From an uncultured Clostridia bacterium (GTDB lineage: Bacteria; Bacillota; Clostridia; TANB77; CAG-465): DNA of 36,001 nucleotides. Both the position numbers and the translations under genes were made by a program. The stretch lies in contig CANQLD010000009.1 in the NCBI GenBank assembly GCA_947624625.1, forward strand, positions 1 through 36,001, written 5' to 3'. A model generated the notes under the pieces. That model did not search any database. It had not been told where the DNA came from and was given only the letters and a program-made list of their open reading frames with translations. The first letter of the stretch is position 1; every line of letters starts with the position of its first letter. Shown in pieces: positions 14,752 to 23,905 of this stretch.

Positions 14752-15351
14752 ATGGATGATAAACCTAGAATAGGAAAAGATGTAATTATACAAGATTCAA
14801 AAATTGGTAAATACACAGAAATAAATGATAATTGCATAATAACAGAATCTGTAATTGGTGATTATTCGTACTGCAATGGATATAATCAAATAATGTATAC
14901 AGAAATTGGAAAATTTACTTCAATTGCGTGGGGAGCTAGAATTAATCCAAGTAATCACCCCTCATATACAAGAGTCGCTCAACATCATTTCACTTATCGT
15001 TCAAAACAATTTGGATTTGCAGATAAGGATGATGAAAGTATTTTTGATTGGAGAAGAAAAGATAAAGTAATAATTGGTAATGATGTTTGGATTGGACATA
15101 ATGCAATAATAATGCCTGGTGTTACAATTGGAAATGGTGCAATTGTTGGAAGTGGAGCCGTAGTCACACATGATGTTGAACCATATACAGTTGTTGTTGG
15201 AGTTCCTGCTAAACCAATAAAGAAAAGATTTGATGATGATACAATTTGCAAAATACAAAATTCAAAATGGTGGGACTGGACTCATGAGGAAATAAAAGAA
15301 AGATTGCAAGATTTTAAAAATATTGATGAATTTATTAAAAAATGGTGTTAA
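14752..15351 (+). CDS. Hexapeptide-repeat xenobiotic acyltransferase (CatB/XAT-like)
   Basis: A 199-residue left-handed beta-helix acetyltransferase. Hexapeptide turns run through [34 protein letters not shown] and [55 protein letters not shown], with the loop histidine in [17 protein letters not shown] as the likely catalytic base. The C-terminal [16 protein letters not shown] is typical of CatB-type XATs. Acceptors in this family include chloramphenicol, streptogramins and sugars; the real substrate cannot be told. SD AAGGAG precedes ATG 14752 by 11 bases. Probably cotranscribed with the HD-GYP gene upstream and the HAD gene 13 bases downstream. Confidence 0.88.
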   Translation: MDDKPRIGKDVIIQDSKIGKYTEINDNCIITESVIGDYSYCNGYNQIMYTEIGKFTSIAWGARINPSNHPSYTRVAQHHFTYRSKQFGFADKDDESIFDWRRKDKVIIGNDVWIGHNAIIMPGVTIGNGAIVGSGAVVTHDVEPYTVVVGVPAKPIKKRFDDDTICKIQNSKWWDWTHEEIKERLQDFKNIDEFIKKWC

Positions 15352-15364
15352 AGGAGAACTGTTT

Positions 15365-15991
15365 ATGAAAGAAATAAAAACAATCATTTTTGATTTAGGT
15401 GGTGTATATTTTACTGATGGAACTAAAAGAGCAATAGATATAATAAGTCAAAAATGGAATTTAGATTCAACTCTTGTTTCTGATGTTTTTAAAGGAAAAA
15501 TAGGTACTGCATATAGAGAAAATCAAATAACTCATGAAGAATTTTGGAAACAAGCTAAAGAAACTTTAGGGATAGAAGCTCCAATGGAGGAATTGGCTAA
15601 AATATGGTTAGATGGATATGTACCAATAGAAGGAACCGTAAATATAATTAAAGAATTAAAAGCAAATGGATATGAAATATTATATTTATCTGATAATGTT
15701 CAAGAAAGAATTGACTACATTGAAGAAAAATATCACTTTTTACAATATTTTAAATCAGGTGTATTTTCTCATATTGTGGGAGTCCGTAAACCTAATCCAA
15801 AAATATATCAACTAGCTTTAGAAGAATCTTCAAATCCCTCAGAAAATTGTGTATATATAGACGATAAACCAAATTTACTCGAAGAAGCAAAAAAACTTGG
15901 TATGGAAACAATAGCATTCGTTAATCCTGATGAAACTAGAAAAAAACTAATAGAATTAGGAGTTAACTTATCTGAAACAGAAAAAAGATAA
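15365..15991 (+). CDS. HAD family hydrolase, subfamily IA
   Basis: A 208-residue phosphatase-like protein. Motif I is FDLGGVYFTDG, where the second Asp of DxD is Gly, as in YihX-type and related members; motif II is ILYLSDN, motif III is RKPNPKIY, motif IV is VYIDDKPNLLEEA. The helical cap follows motif I. I start at ATG 15365 behind AAAGGAGAACT; the track start (15323) lies within the acetyltransferase gene. Likely a small-molecule phosphatase; the substrate is unknown. It closes the three-gene unit that begins with the HD-GYP protein. Confidence 0.88.
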   Translation: MKEIKTIIFDLGGVYFTDGTKRAIDIISQKWNLDSTLVSDVFKGKIGTAYRENQITHEEFWKQAKETLGIEAPMEELAKIWLDGYVPIEGTVNIIKELKANGYEILYLSDNVQERIDYIEEKYHFLQYFKSGVFSHIVGVRKPNPKIYQLALEESSNPSENCVYIDDKPNLLEEAKKLGMETIAFVNPDETRKKLIELGVNLSETEKR

Positions 15992-16098
15992 ATTATATTC
16001 ATAATATATTAATAAATACATTGCTATATCAAACTATCTTTAAATATTTACAAAAGGAATATAAAGACTATAGACTTTTTTTATACTTTGTCAACATC

Positions 16099-16132
16099 AA
16101 AAAATCAGAGTATTTTACTACTCTGATTTTTA
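16099..16132. terminator. Bidirectional terminator between HAD gene and 117-aa orphan
   Basis: Perfect 13-base arms AAAAATCAGAGTA and TACTCTGATTTTT with a six-base loop serve the leftward orphan gene and, at some distance, the rightward HAD gene. Confidence 0.88.
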
Positions 16133-16137
16133 CTTTA

Positions 16138-16491
16138 TCATAAAACATTAAGAGGTTCCATACAAAGCAACCACTTATCAGGACAACCAAATTTCTGCAG
16201 AAAAATAAGCTTTACAAATTTGCCCTTAAATTCTATGCTACTGTAATCAGCTTGACGAATCAATTTTTTAGCTTCTTTTAATGTAACAACTAATACCCTC
16301 TTTTTTAGACTCATAAAAGCTTCAATGCTGTCAAGCTCATCAAGGTACTCTATTGCATTTCCTACCTTCCGTTCATGTGCCGCATATAATTCAGGCGACA
16401 TTGCTGCCGGATAATTTGAGTCTCTGACTTTCTCCAAATCAAAAACTTTCTTTTGGTAAGCCTCTCTTACCTTTTCAAAATTTTTTACCAT
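16138..16491 (-). CDS. Orphan hypothetical protein of foreign codon use (117 aa)
   Basis: No family is recognised. The soluble, mostly helical product (MVKNFEKVREAYQKKVFDLEKVRDSNYPAAMSPELYAAHERKVGNAIEYLDELD) has no membrane segment. Its codons differ from neighbours: CGG, CCG, TCG, GCG and CTG appear together and the stop is TGA, whereas nearby genes use AGA, TTA and TAA. That points to transfer from a higher-GC donor. ATG 16491 follows AAAGGGG, behind a perfect sigma-A promoter and a small leader hairpin, and it ends in a strong terminator. The same plan is seen for the orphans at 24190 and 29752. Confidence 0.75.
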   Translation of the reverse strand: MVKNFEKVREAYQKKVFDLEKVRDSNYPAAMSPELYAAHERKVGNAIEYLDELDSIEAFMSLKKRVLVVTLKEAKKLIRQADYSSIEFKGKFVKLIFLQKFGCPDKWLLCMEPLNVL

Positions 16492-16507
16492 AACTGGCCC
16501 CTTTCTT

Positions 16508-16525
16508 GCACATATTTAAGTGCAG
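16508..16525 (-). promoter_or_regulatory. Leader hairpin of the 117-aa orphan gene
   Basis: TGCAC and GTGCA pair across an eight-base AT loop, ending about 16 bases before the start codon and just before AAAGGGG. Confidence 0.4.
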
Positions 16526-16554
16526 TATTATTTTATAATTTAAAACCTATTTTC

Positions 16555-16583
16555 ATTATATCACGTTTACATAAAGTTGTCAA
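16555..16583 (-). promoter_or_regulatory. Consensus sigma-A promoter of the 117-aa orphan gene
   Basis: On the minus strand a perfect TTGACA and perfect TATAAT with 17 bases between them. Confidence 0.92.
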
Positions 16584-16595
16584 TGTATTTATTAT

Positions 16596-17237
16596 TTATT
16601 CAATAAATATCGCTATTGCTTTTATAATTCTATCTTCCTTTTCTAAACAAGTCATAGTATAGCCAATTACTTTAATTCTACAGGACATTTGAGCAAGTAG
16701 TTTAATATCTCCTTGTAACAACTCTTTATTATACCACACACGTCTATTATTAATTTTAAAAAATCCATCAATTTTACTCTCATTATCTAATAGTTTATTA
16801 TCTAATTCATAGATTTCAATAAATCCACTTTCAATAGCTATTCTTTTATCGCTATCTCTACTTCTTTCTTTATTTAATTTTTCCACTAAATTATGATAAA
16901 AAGAGTTATTCTTCATATCAGTTATATCGTCAATGTTTATATATCTTCTTACAGTTTCAACTGTAGAACTATTAGCATATCCTACATTACCATTTAGTCC
17001 ATTTTTCTCAGCATTAGAACTTCCATATCTTTTTTGCCTATTTTTACTTCCTTCAATATTTTTAACTTTATCGTTATTACACAATTTTTCTATATATGGA
17101 TCAACAGATACCTGATTATTTGTAGTCGAACTCTTTCTTACCGAATATTCAACTACTTCTATATTAAAATCACTTTCATTAATTACGGAAAACAAGTTTC
17201 TAACAAAGCATTTATCTAAATAAATATAATATCTCAT
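16596..17237 (-). CDS. Hypothetical protein downstream of comEA (213 aa)
   Basis: Not firmly recognised. The N-terminus RYYIYLDKCFVRNLFSVI weakly recalls DUF6414-type proteins, which open with a similar YLD motif. Residues 50-95 are low-complexity and polar (SKNRQKRYGSSNAEKNGLNGNVG). The C-terminal part (SGFIEIYELDNKLLDNESK...YNKELLQGDIKLLAQMSCRIKVIGYT) looks like a compact beta-rich domain. There is no signal peptide or membrane helix. ATG 17237 follows GAGGG by seven bases, 40 bases after comEA, so the two are probably cotranscribed. That could link it to DNA uptake, but no motif supports that. Confidence 0.68.
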   Translation of the reverse strand: MRYYIYLDKCFVRNLFSVINESDFNIEVVEYSVRKSSTTNNQVSVDPYIEKLCNNDKVKNIEGSKNRQKRYGSSNAEKNGLNGNVGYANSSTVETVRRYINIDDITDMKNNSFYHNLVEKLNKERSRDSDKRIAIESGFIEIYELDNKLLDNESKIDGFFKINNRRVWYNKELLQGDIKLLAQMSCRIKVIGYTMTCLEKEDRIIKAIAIFIE

Positions 17238-17277
17238 ATTTTAGCCCTCAGTACATATATATTCTAAATTTTTATTT

Positions 17278-17859
17278 TTATTTTACACAAATATTTTCTT
17301 TTATATTGTTATATTTACTTTCTCCAATACCCGGAACTTCCATAATATCTTCTATAGTATCAAATTTACCATTTTTTTCTCTATACTCTACTATCTTTTT
17401 AGCAGTTGCTTCCCCAATTCCATTTAAAGTTTCTAACTCCGTTTCACTTGCATTATTTATATTAATTAAATCACTTGCCTCATCTTCTATATCCTTCTCT
17501 TCGACCTCTGAGTCTTTTTGTTCTACTTTAATTGGTACTTCTATTTTATCTTCGTCAACTAGTTTTTGTGCTAAATTAAGCTTAGTTATATCAGCATTAT
17601 CAGCTATTCCACCACAAATATCAAGAAGGTTATATACTCTTGAATTCTTATATAAATAGTAGACTCCTGGACTTTTAACTGCTCCAGAAACATATACGGC
17701 AATTTTATTATTTTTTTCATTTAACTCGTTATTATTTACTTTTAAGGTATTTTTTCTATCTATGTCTTGTATAATAATAGATATAACAGATAACAATATA
17801 ATTATTATACATATAATATATGATTTGTATTTGATTATTATATTTTTTATTCTATTCAT
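17278..17859 (-). CDS. comEA: Competence protein ComEA (DNA receptor)
   Basis: A 193-residue membrane-anchored DNA-binding protein. One membrane helix at 14-31 (YIICIIIILLSVISIIIQ), an SLBB domain at about 50-112 (IAVYVSGAVKSPGVYYLYKNSRVYNLLDICGGI), an acidic linker, then tandem helix-hairpin-helix motifs at 132-192 (ININNASETELETLNGIGEATAKKIVEYR...IMEVPGIGESKYNNIKENI). ComEA binds incoming double-stranded DNA outside the membrane. The usual partner comEC is not adjacent here; instead an unknown gene follows. Together with mecA and a pilus-like operon this hints at competence capacity, without proving it. Confidence 0.9.
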   Translation of the reverse strand: MNRIKNIIIKYKSYIICIIIILLSVISIIIQDIDRKNTLKVNNNELNEKNNKIAVYVSGAVKSPGVYYLYKNSRVYNLLDICGGIADNADITKLNLAQKLVDEDKIEVPIKVEQKDSEVEEKDIEDEASDLININNASETELETLNGIGEATAKKIVEYREKNGKFDTIEDIMEVPGIGESKYNNIKENICVK

Positions 17860-17956
17860 TTTTGTTCTCCTTTCTATTTATTTTTTTGAATATATAGTAT
17901 ATAATAGTTCTAGATATTTGATACTAAAAATGTATGACAAAAAATGAGGTGATTAA

Positions 17957-19294
17957 TTGGAAAATGTAGATACTAAATCAAAAATACCAATATACAAAAT
18001 AGTTTTAACTTTATTTTTTCTTTTGCTAATGTGTATTTCATTTAATTATTGCTTTGGTGAAATACTTGACGAAGATGAACTATATTGCAATAGTGATTTA
18101 ATAATGGATGTAGAAAGTGGTAATGTATTATATGAAAAAAATGGTTACAAAAAAGTTTACCCTGCAAGTACAACTAAAATACTTACTGCAGTTCTTGCAT
18201 TAGAAAATTTAGATTTAAACGAATCTGTTGTTGCTTCAGCACATGCTGTATATTCTACTCCTATAGGTAGCTCAGTAATATACTTGCAACCACAAGAGGT
18301 AATGAGTGTTAAAAATCTATTATATGGTTTACTTATAAAATCAGGAAATGATGTTGGAAATGTTTTAGCAGAAGCAGTAAGTGGAGATATAGATTCATTT
18401 GTTGAATTAATGAACGAAAAACTTAAAGAGTTAGGTTGCAATGATACACACTTTACAAATGCACACGGCTTTCACGACGATAATCACTATACAACTGTAT
18501 ATGATATGGCAAAACTTATGAGATATGCAATGAAAAATGATACATTTAGAGAAATCGTTGAAACTAGAGAATATACAATTCCTGCTACAAATAAAAGTGA
18601 TGAAAGAGTAATGGTTAATACTAATAAAATGTTTAACAAAGAATATACTAAAATGTATTACGAATATATACTTGGTGGTAAAACTGGCTATACAGAAGAA
18701 GCAAGAGGCACATTTATAGGATATGGAACAAAAGATGATAAAACTGTAATAGTATGTGCATTTGATGGTTCACAAAATATACGAAATGGTCTAGAAGGAC
18801 GTTTCTTAGATTCTAAAACATTATTTGAATATGCATTTGAAAACTTTAATAAATACAAAATATTTGATAAAAATAATTTAGTATATAAAGTAAAAGATGA
18901 AAACACAAGTAAAGAATTTACCCTTTTACTAGATTCTGATAAATATGCACTTTATGCTGGAGGAGATTATCATACAAATTATAGCATAAATCTTTTAGAT
19001 ACTAATTTAAACGATAAAAAACAAAATGACAAAGTTGCCTCTATTACATTATCAGCTAAAGGAAGTGCTATAGATATAACAAACGATTATGATTTAATTC
19101 TTGCTTCAGAAAAGAAATATTTTAATACAAACAATATCTTCAAATACATTGAATATATTTTAGTAATATTGCTATTTATAATACTAATTAGAGAGATTAT
19201 AAAATTAATAAAAATAAGAAAAAAGAATAAAAAATCATATAATAACTATGCAAGTCCTTCTACAAAAAGAATCAATAATGTAAGAAAAATATAA
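17957..19294 (+). CDS. D-alanyl-D-alanine carboxypeptidase (PBP5/DacF family)
   Basis: A 445-residue serine peptidase that trims the last D-Ala from peptidoglycan stem peptides. All three active-site motifs are present: STTK at 71-74, SGN at 129-131 and KTG at 242-244. An N-terminal hydrophobic segment (13-33) exports it, and a C-terminal helix (about 403-423, YILVILLFIILIREII) with a basic tail keeps it in the membrane, replacing the usual amphipathic anchor. The start is TTG 17957, set by GAGGTGATTAA; the nearby ATG reads straight into TAG. It ends in its own terminator and faces the LCP operon convergently. Confidence 0.93.
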   Translation: MENVDTKSKIPIYKIVLTLFFLLLMCISFNYCFGEILDEDELYCNSDLIMDVESGNVLYEKNGYKKVYPASTTKILTAVLALENLDLNESVVASAHAVYSTPIGSSVIYLQPQEVMSVKNLLYGLLIKSGNDVGNVLAEAVSGDIDSFVELMNEKLKELGCNDTHFTNAHGFHDDNHYTTVYDMAKLMRYAMKNDTFREIVETREYTIPATNKSDERVMVNTNKMFNKEYTKMYYEYILGGKTGYTEEARGTFIGYGTKDDKTVIVCAFDGSQNIRNGLEGRFLDSKTLFEYAFENFNKYKIFDKNNLVYKVKDENTSKEFTLLLDSDKYALYAGGDYHTNYSINLLDTNLNDKKQNDKVASITLSAKGSAIDITNDYDLILASEKKYFNTNNIFKYIEYILVILLFIILIREIIKLIKIRKKNKKSYNNYASPSTKRINNVRKI

Positions 19295-19298
19295 TTTT

Positions 19299-19335
19299 AT
19301 CAAGAGGATATTAAATATCCCCTTGATTTTTTATT
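19299..19335 (+). terminator. Terminator after the D,D-carboxypeptidase gene
   Basis: ATCAAGAGGATATT pairs with AATATCCCCTTGAT (one mismatch, wobble on the other strand), then a T-run on the plus strand. It may also end the leftward LCP operon. Confidence 0.8.
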
Positions 19336-19341
19336 ATATAA

Positions 19342-20313
19342 TTATGTTTCAGCTTCATTATTTGAGTTTTCAGTATTTTGTGCGTCAGTAACTTCTCCAC
19401 TAAATTGTTCTTTTACAACTTTTTTAGCTTCTTCTTCATCTAGTATAAAATATGAAAGATTATCTATATATTTTGCCTCACCTGGTGCAGTTAATGATAC
19501 TATATTTGATACATCTATTTTTGAAGCATCAGTTGCATACTTTAATGCTTCTCTTACTGTAACATTTGTATCTGTATTTTCTAATGCAATTTTTATTAAA
19601 TCAGGATATTTGGTAATATTTGATGGAGATAGAGCAGTTGATATAAATGCTTTTATAAATGTTTGCTGAACTTTTGTCCTATCTAAATCTCCCATCCTAT
19701 AACCTACAGTCATATCATTGTTATGTCTAAATCTAACAAACATTTCTGCTTGTTTTCCATTTAAAGTTTGTACACCTGGCTTTAAATCAATATGTAAATC
19801 TTGTGAAGGGTCATCATACTTCATCCTCATAGGTACTTCTACCTCAACACCACCAACTGCGTCAACTATTTCGTGTACAAGTTTTGTATCGAAAAATAAA
19901 TAGTAATCAATTTTTACATCTAATAATTCTTGTATTTCTTCTACTAGAGGAACTACATTTTCTCCTCTATAAATTCCATTTATTTTATTACCATAGCAAT
20001 AATCATTTACAACATAGGTATCTCTTGGAATAGACATCATTGCAATTCTTCCTGTTTCTACATTATATTTTATATATAGTATAGTATCAGTTAAATTTTC
20101 ATTTGTACCACATACTAAGGCATTTATTATACTTTTCTTTTTTACAACGGTATCCGATTTTGTACCATCTGCATTTAGTACTTCTTCATCTTCACCAATA
20201 GCATAGTTTACTGAGTATAACCCACCCCATAAAATAGCACTAATTACAGTTATAATTACAAAAAGCATTGTAAACTTTTGAAATATATTCTTTTTATTCT
20301 TTACCTTTTTCAT
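19342..20313 (-). CDS. LytR-CpsA-Psr (LCP) family cell-wall glycopolymer ligase
   Basis: A 323-residue LCP protein: a basic cytoplasmic start, one membrane helix (residues 14-34), then the extracellular LCP domain with ILYIKYNVETGRIAMMSIPRDTYV, YYLFFDTKLVHEIVDAVGGVEVEVP and the FVRFRHNNDMTVGYRMGDLDRTKVQQ block containing the conserved Arg/Asp residues. LCP enzymes attach teichoic acids or capsule to peptidoglycan from lipid carriers. Here NALVCGTNENLTDTILYI stands where the usual GxDxRxxxxxxRSDT motif is expected, so the first conserved Asp/Arg cluster is partly degenerate. It is the last gene of rarA-DUF5711-cvpA-LCP, 39 bases after cvpA. Confidence 0.9.
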   Translation of the reverse strand: MKKVKNKKNIFQKFTMLFVIITVISAILWGGLYSVNYAIGEDEEVLNADGTKSDTVVKKKSIINALVCGTNENLTDTILYIKYNVETGRIAMMSIPRDTYVVNDYCYGNKINGIYRGENVVPLVEEIQELLDVKIDYYLFFDTKLVHEIVDAVGGVEVEVPMRMKYDDPSQDLHIDLKPGVQTLNGKQAEMFVRFRHNNDMTVGYRMGDLDRTKVQQTFIKAFISTALSPSNITKYPDLIKIALENTDTNVTVREALKYATDASKIDVSNIVSLTAPGEAKYIDNLSYFILDEEEAKKVVKEQFSGEVTDAQNTENSNNEAET

Positions 20314-20352
20314 ATTATCCTTTCTAATATATACTTAAATTTTATATCTTAA

Positions 20353-20988
20353 TTATATTTTTAATGTTGAAGTAAGTATAGCAACTAAGAAGTTATTTGA
20401 ATATAACATCTTAGTAACAACTGTGCCATTTATAAAATCAACAATTGAATTCATAAATGGGATAGGTGCTAAGAAATACACAACTGCAAGTAAAATATAT
20501 ATACTTAATAATGACCTTAAAATACCTGCTGCAATACCAGCTATTTTATTAATTGAACTAAGTCCTGGTATATTAAATACTAAATTAAGTACAAGTTGCA
20601 AAATATAGCAAATAATAAATACAATAATAACTATTAAAACAAAACTTAGTCCTTTTAAAATAAACATAGTAACAGCTTTAGAAGCTTGTTCCATTGAAAT
20701 GGCCTCTTTATCTTTTCCTACTATTGAATTTAAGATACTGTCATATATAGTATTTTCACTTTTTTCATTATTATCAATGTTTATATTGTTTTTTACAGTT
20801 TCTTCAATTATAGTTCCAAGTCCAGTATCTTTATATAGCATATCTGCAATAGGAGCTTGCAAAAAGAACGCAAGCACAATTGACAAAACCACACTTATAA
20901 GGCTTACTGCTATCCCAATAATACCTTTTCTAAATCCTAAGAAAGCACCTGCAAGTATAAATAGCACTATAATTATATCTAAAATCAA
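20353..20988 (-). CDS. CvpA family membrane protein
   Basis: A 211-residue protein with four membrane helices and the N-terminal motif LDIIIVLFILAGAFLGFRKGIIG that defines CvpA/colicin V production proteins. The start is TTG 20988 behind AAAGGGGGAATTAAA; the track start at 21015 would translate that ribosome binding site. A soluble loop (about 60-110) lies between helices two and three. The biochemical role of CvpA proteins is unsettled; envelope-stress roles have been proposed. It follows the DUF5711 gene by 13 bases. Confidence 0.88.
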   Translation of the reverse strand: MILDIIIVLFILAGAFLGFRKGIIGIAVSLISVVLSIVLAFFLQAPIADMLYKDTGLGTIIEETVKNNINIDNNEKSENTIYDSILNSIVGKDKEAISMEQASKAVTMFILKGLSFVLIVIIVFIICYILQLVLNLVFNIPGLSSINKIAGIAAGILRSLLSIYILLAVVYFLAPIPFMNSIVDFINGTVVTKMLYSNNFLVAILTSTLKI

Positions 20989-21001
20989 TTTAATTCCCCC
21001 T

Positions 21002-22438
21002 TTATATATTAACAAAGTATATTTTATTTGAATAAATTAGAGCTACACATTTTTCATTATTAAATATAACTATATCTTTTGGTGGTAAAGTTATATCTAT
21101 ATTTTTTAATTCTACTCCCCATTTATTAATAACTTGCAATTTATCTTGATAAATAAAATAGTTTAAATATCCTGAGCTTTTAAACATTTTAGGCGAATTA
21201 ACTACATTTGTTTGTGATATATTTGTACTATCAAGTCTTAACGTATTTATCATATAATCTTGCACTTCTTTACCTAGATTTTTCTCAACCAATATATAGT
21301 AGTTTTTTGAAAGTGAAGCAAATAATACTTGAGAACTTTCAAAATCTTTTACATCTGAAACATTTCCTGTGCTTAAATTACAATTTACTATTTTGTTATC
21401 TAACAGTAAAATTGCATTTTGGTTTTGTACTACACAATCATATACTAAACTATTATCAAATTTTGCAACTTCATTTATATTGTTTTCGTTTTTTGTACCA
21501 TCAACTATACTTAATGTTGTTCCAATATTAAATGAAGATGAGTTTGATGTTATAAGCAATAGCTTATCTGAGCCGCTAATGAATTTTATATCTAATATTG
21601 ACGTTTCGTTTAAATATGTATTGTATAATAATTTACCACTTTTAGAATAAACACCTATTACTTTTTTATAACCACTAGTAGAATATTCTACGGCAAAATC
21701 TCCATTATCAGATATATATACATATGATATACTTCCATCTATTTTTTTAGTTAACAATTCTTTTTTATTTTGAAATAAATATACTGTTCCATTAGTTTTA
21801 TTTACAACGATTAAGTAGTTTTTATTTACATATATACTTGGAGTAAATAGTTCTTGAAGCTCATATTCCCAAGTTTTTCTTAAACTGCTATTATATGTAG
21901 TAAGTTTTCTATTATTATATATAAGTAATTCATTACAATAATTTAAATATACATCTTCTTCTGTTGAAGTGATGTCTATCTTTCTTTTTTCGTCTACTTG
22001 TTCATTTTTATATATACTTATACCAATAATAGGTCCGTATGCAAAAAATATATATGTCAAAATCAGTAAACATACTATTAATATAGCAAAGACACGTCTT
22101 CTTCTAGCTCTTCTTTTTAAAAGTTTTTCTTTTTCTATATCTAGCAACTCATTATGTACTTCTACTAAAGTTTTACCTATTCTTTCTTGTCTAATTTCTT
22201 CCTCTTTGTCCTTGTAATTATTAACAATATCTATACCTCTAGATAAACTTTCATCAGTTATCTCTTTTTTGGTATTTCCTTTTCTTCTATTTTTACTATT
22301 ATTACTTTTGGCTTTTTTACTTATATTTTTTACATCTTGATTAGTTTTTCCTTTTCCTAATTTTTTTAATTTTAGTTTTTTTAGCTTTTTCAATGGTTTT
22401 TTATTTATAGAAACAGTAACTTTATACCCTTTTCTCAT
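21002..22438 (-). CDS. DUF5711-type membrane-anchored beta-propeller-like protein
   Basis: A 478-residue protein. Residues 1-115 are extremely basic and cytoplasmic (KKLKKLKLKKLGKGK, RRARRRR), residues 116-135 are a membrane helix, and the extracellular part is a repeated beta pattern (WEYELQELFTPSIYVNKNYLIVVNKTNGTVYLFQNKKELLTKKIDG; YVYISDNGDFAVEYSTSGYKKVIGVYSKSGKLLYN) that looks like a propeller. This matches DUF5711 proteins of Clostridia, of unknown function. The N-terminal 17 bases overlap the end of rarA, so translation is coupled. The basic region might bind nucleic acid or membrane surfaces; that is a guess. Confidence 0.75.
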   Translation of the reverse strand: MRKGYKVTVSINKKPLKKLKKLKLKKLGKGKTNQDVKNISKKAKSNNSKNRRKGNTKKEITDESLSRGIDIVNNYKDKEEEIRQERIGKTLVEVHNELLDIEKEKLLKRRARRRRVFAILIVCLLILTYIFFAYGPIIGISIYKNEQVDEKRKIDITSTEEDVYLNYCNELLIYNNRKLTTYNSSLRKTWEYELQELFTPSIYVNKNYLIVVNKTNGTVYLFQNKKELLTKKIDGSISYVYISDNGDFAVEYSTSGYKKVIGVYSKSGKLLYNTYLNETSILDIKFISGSDKLLLITSNSSSFNIGTTLSIVDGTKNENNINEVAKFDNSLVYDCVVQNQNAILLLDNKIVNCNLSTGNVSDVKDFESSQVLFASLSKNYYILVEKNLGKEVQDYMINTLRLDSTNISQTNVVNSPKMFKSSGYLNYFIYQDKLQVINKWGVELKNIDITLPPKDIVIFNNEKCVALIYSNKIYFVNI

Positions 22439-23675
22439 AAAAACTCTCCCATTTCTTAGGTTTAAAATACTTTTTATCTTTTATTTTATCAGGCAAATAC
22501 TGTTGTTCTACCTCTGCATTTGGAAAGTCGTGTGGATATTTATAGCCTTGTCCATACCCAAACTTCTCCATACCTTGAGCTACATTATTTCTAATATGCA
22601 TAGGTACTTCTCCAACATCAATGTTTTTTATATCTTCCATAGCTTCATTTATACCTAAATATGCAGTATTTGACTTTTTGCTTAATGCCACTACAAGAGC
22701 TGCGTGTGCTAAAGGAATTCTTGCTTCTGGCATACCCACTTGGTGTACTGCGTTCATAGCTGCAACTGCGACTTGAAGAGCTTCGTTATTTGCAAGTCCT
22801 ACATCTTCTGAAGCTTGTATAACTATTCTTCTTGCTATAAACATAGGGTCTTCTCCGCCTTCTAACATCCTTGCTAAATAATGCAAAGTAGCATCAGGGT
22901 CTGAACCTCTCATTGATTTTATAAATGCAGAAATAACATCATAATGCGAATCGTCTGTTTTATCATATATACTTTTCTTTTGCTGAATACAATCAAGTAT
23001 TATATTTTTATCAATTACAATTTTTCCATCTTCGCCTACATCTGTTGTTAAAACAGCTAGTTCTAAAGCATTTAAAACTGTTCTTACATCACCATTTGAA
23101 AGTACTGCAAGAGTTTCTATTACCTCATCTTTTACATCTAAATTATAGTTTCCTAATCCTTTTTCTTTATTATTAATTGTACTTAAAATTATGTTTTTTA
23201 TATCTGATTTGTTTAGTTCCTTAAATTTAAATACAGTTGACCTTGATATTAAGGCTTTATTTACAGAAAAATATGGATTTTCTGTAGTAGCTCCTATTAA
23301 TATAACAGTACCTTTTTCAACGTGTGGAAGCAATGCATCTTGTTGTAATTTATTAAATCTATGTATTTCGTCTATAAACAGTATTACTTTCCCTGTTGGA
23401 TTTTCAAAAACATTTCCTGCGTCTTTAACTACATCTTTTATATCTGATACACCTGCAGTTGTAGCATTTAATGTAACAAATTTATTTTTAGTAGTCTTTG
23501 CAATTACTCTTGCAAGTGATGTTTTTCCACATCCTGGTGGGCCCCAAAAGATTGCTGATGTTAACTTATCCGCTTTTATTAATCTATATAACAATTTATC
23601 TTTTCCAACTATATCTTCTTGACCAAAAAATTCTTCTAAAGTTTCTGGTTTCATCCTATAAGCAAGTGGTTCCAT
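22422..23675 (-). CDS. rarA: Replication-associated recombination protein RarA (AAA+ ATPase)
   Basis: A 417-residue clamp-loader-like AAA+ ATPase acting at stalled replication forks. Walker A is GPPGCGKT (45-52), Walker B is FIDEIHRF (100-107), followed by the sensor region GATTENPYFSVNKALISRS and the C-terminal tetramerisation domain (SAFIKSMRGSDPDATLHYLARMLEGGEDPMFIARRIVI, YKYPHDFPNAEVEQQYLP). All family hallmarks are present and length is normal. It leads an operon with DUF5711, cvpA and LCP genes. Confidence 0.96.
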   Translation of the reverse strand: MEPLAYRMKPETLEEFFGQEDIVGKDKLLYRLIKADKLTSAIFWGPPGCGKTSLARVIAKTTKNKFVTLNATTAGVSDIKDVVKDAGNVFENPTGKVILFIDEIHRFNKLQQDALLPHVEKGTVILIGATTENPYFSVNKALISRSTVFKFKELNKSDIKNIILSTINNKEKGLGNYNLDVKDEVIETLAVLSNGDVRTVLNALELAVLTTDVGEDGKIVIDKNIILDCIQQKKSIYDKTDDSHYDVISAFIKSMRGSDPDATLHYLARMLEGGEDPMFIARRIVIQASEDVGLANNEALQVAVAAMNAVHQVGMPEARIPLAHAALVVALSKKSNTAYLGINEAMEDIKNIDVGEVPMHIRNNVAQGMEKFGYGQGYKYPHDFPNAEVEQQYLPDKIKDKKYFKPKKWESFYEKRV

Positions 23676-23790
23676 ATAATCACCTTTTTAAATTATACTT
23701 TTGCAATTTTATTATACCATTTAGACAAAAAAATGTAAAGAAAAATAACTACTGTTGGTTATTTTGAAAAAAAAGATAATTTAATAAAGA

Positions 23791-23834
23791 AAAAAATTAA
23801 ATTTGTATCAATTATGGTACAAATCTAATTTTTT
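23791..23834. terminator. Isolated terminator-like palindrome
   Basis: AAAAAATTA-A-ATTTGTA pairs with TACAAAT-C-TAATTTTTT around a ten-base centre, with one internal mismatch. It has T-runs on both strands but no adjacent gene that obviously needs it. Confidence 0.5.
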
Positions 23835-23905
23835 CTAATACTTTACTAACTTACTAGTTCTCCTCTTATTACATTTGAACTTTTTGATTTTGTTTTTTAC
23901 ATTTC

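Noticed and set aside
14994-15258. Two minus-strand 85-aa ORFs
   Set aside because: Antisense shadows of the hexapeptide acetyltransferase gene, produced by its repetitive codons.
16020-16080. Possible terminator at AAAGACTATAGACTTTTTTT after the HAD gene
   Set aside because: The arms are not true inverted copies; the perfect hairpin at 16099-16132 is the better candidate.
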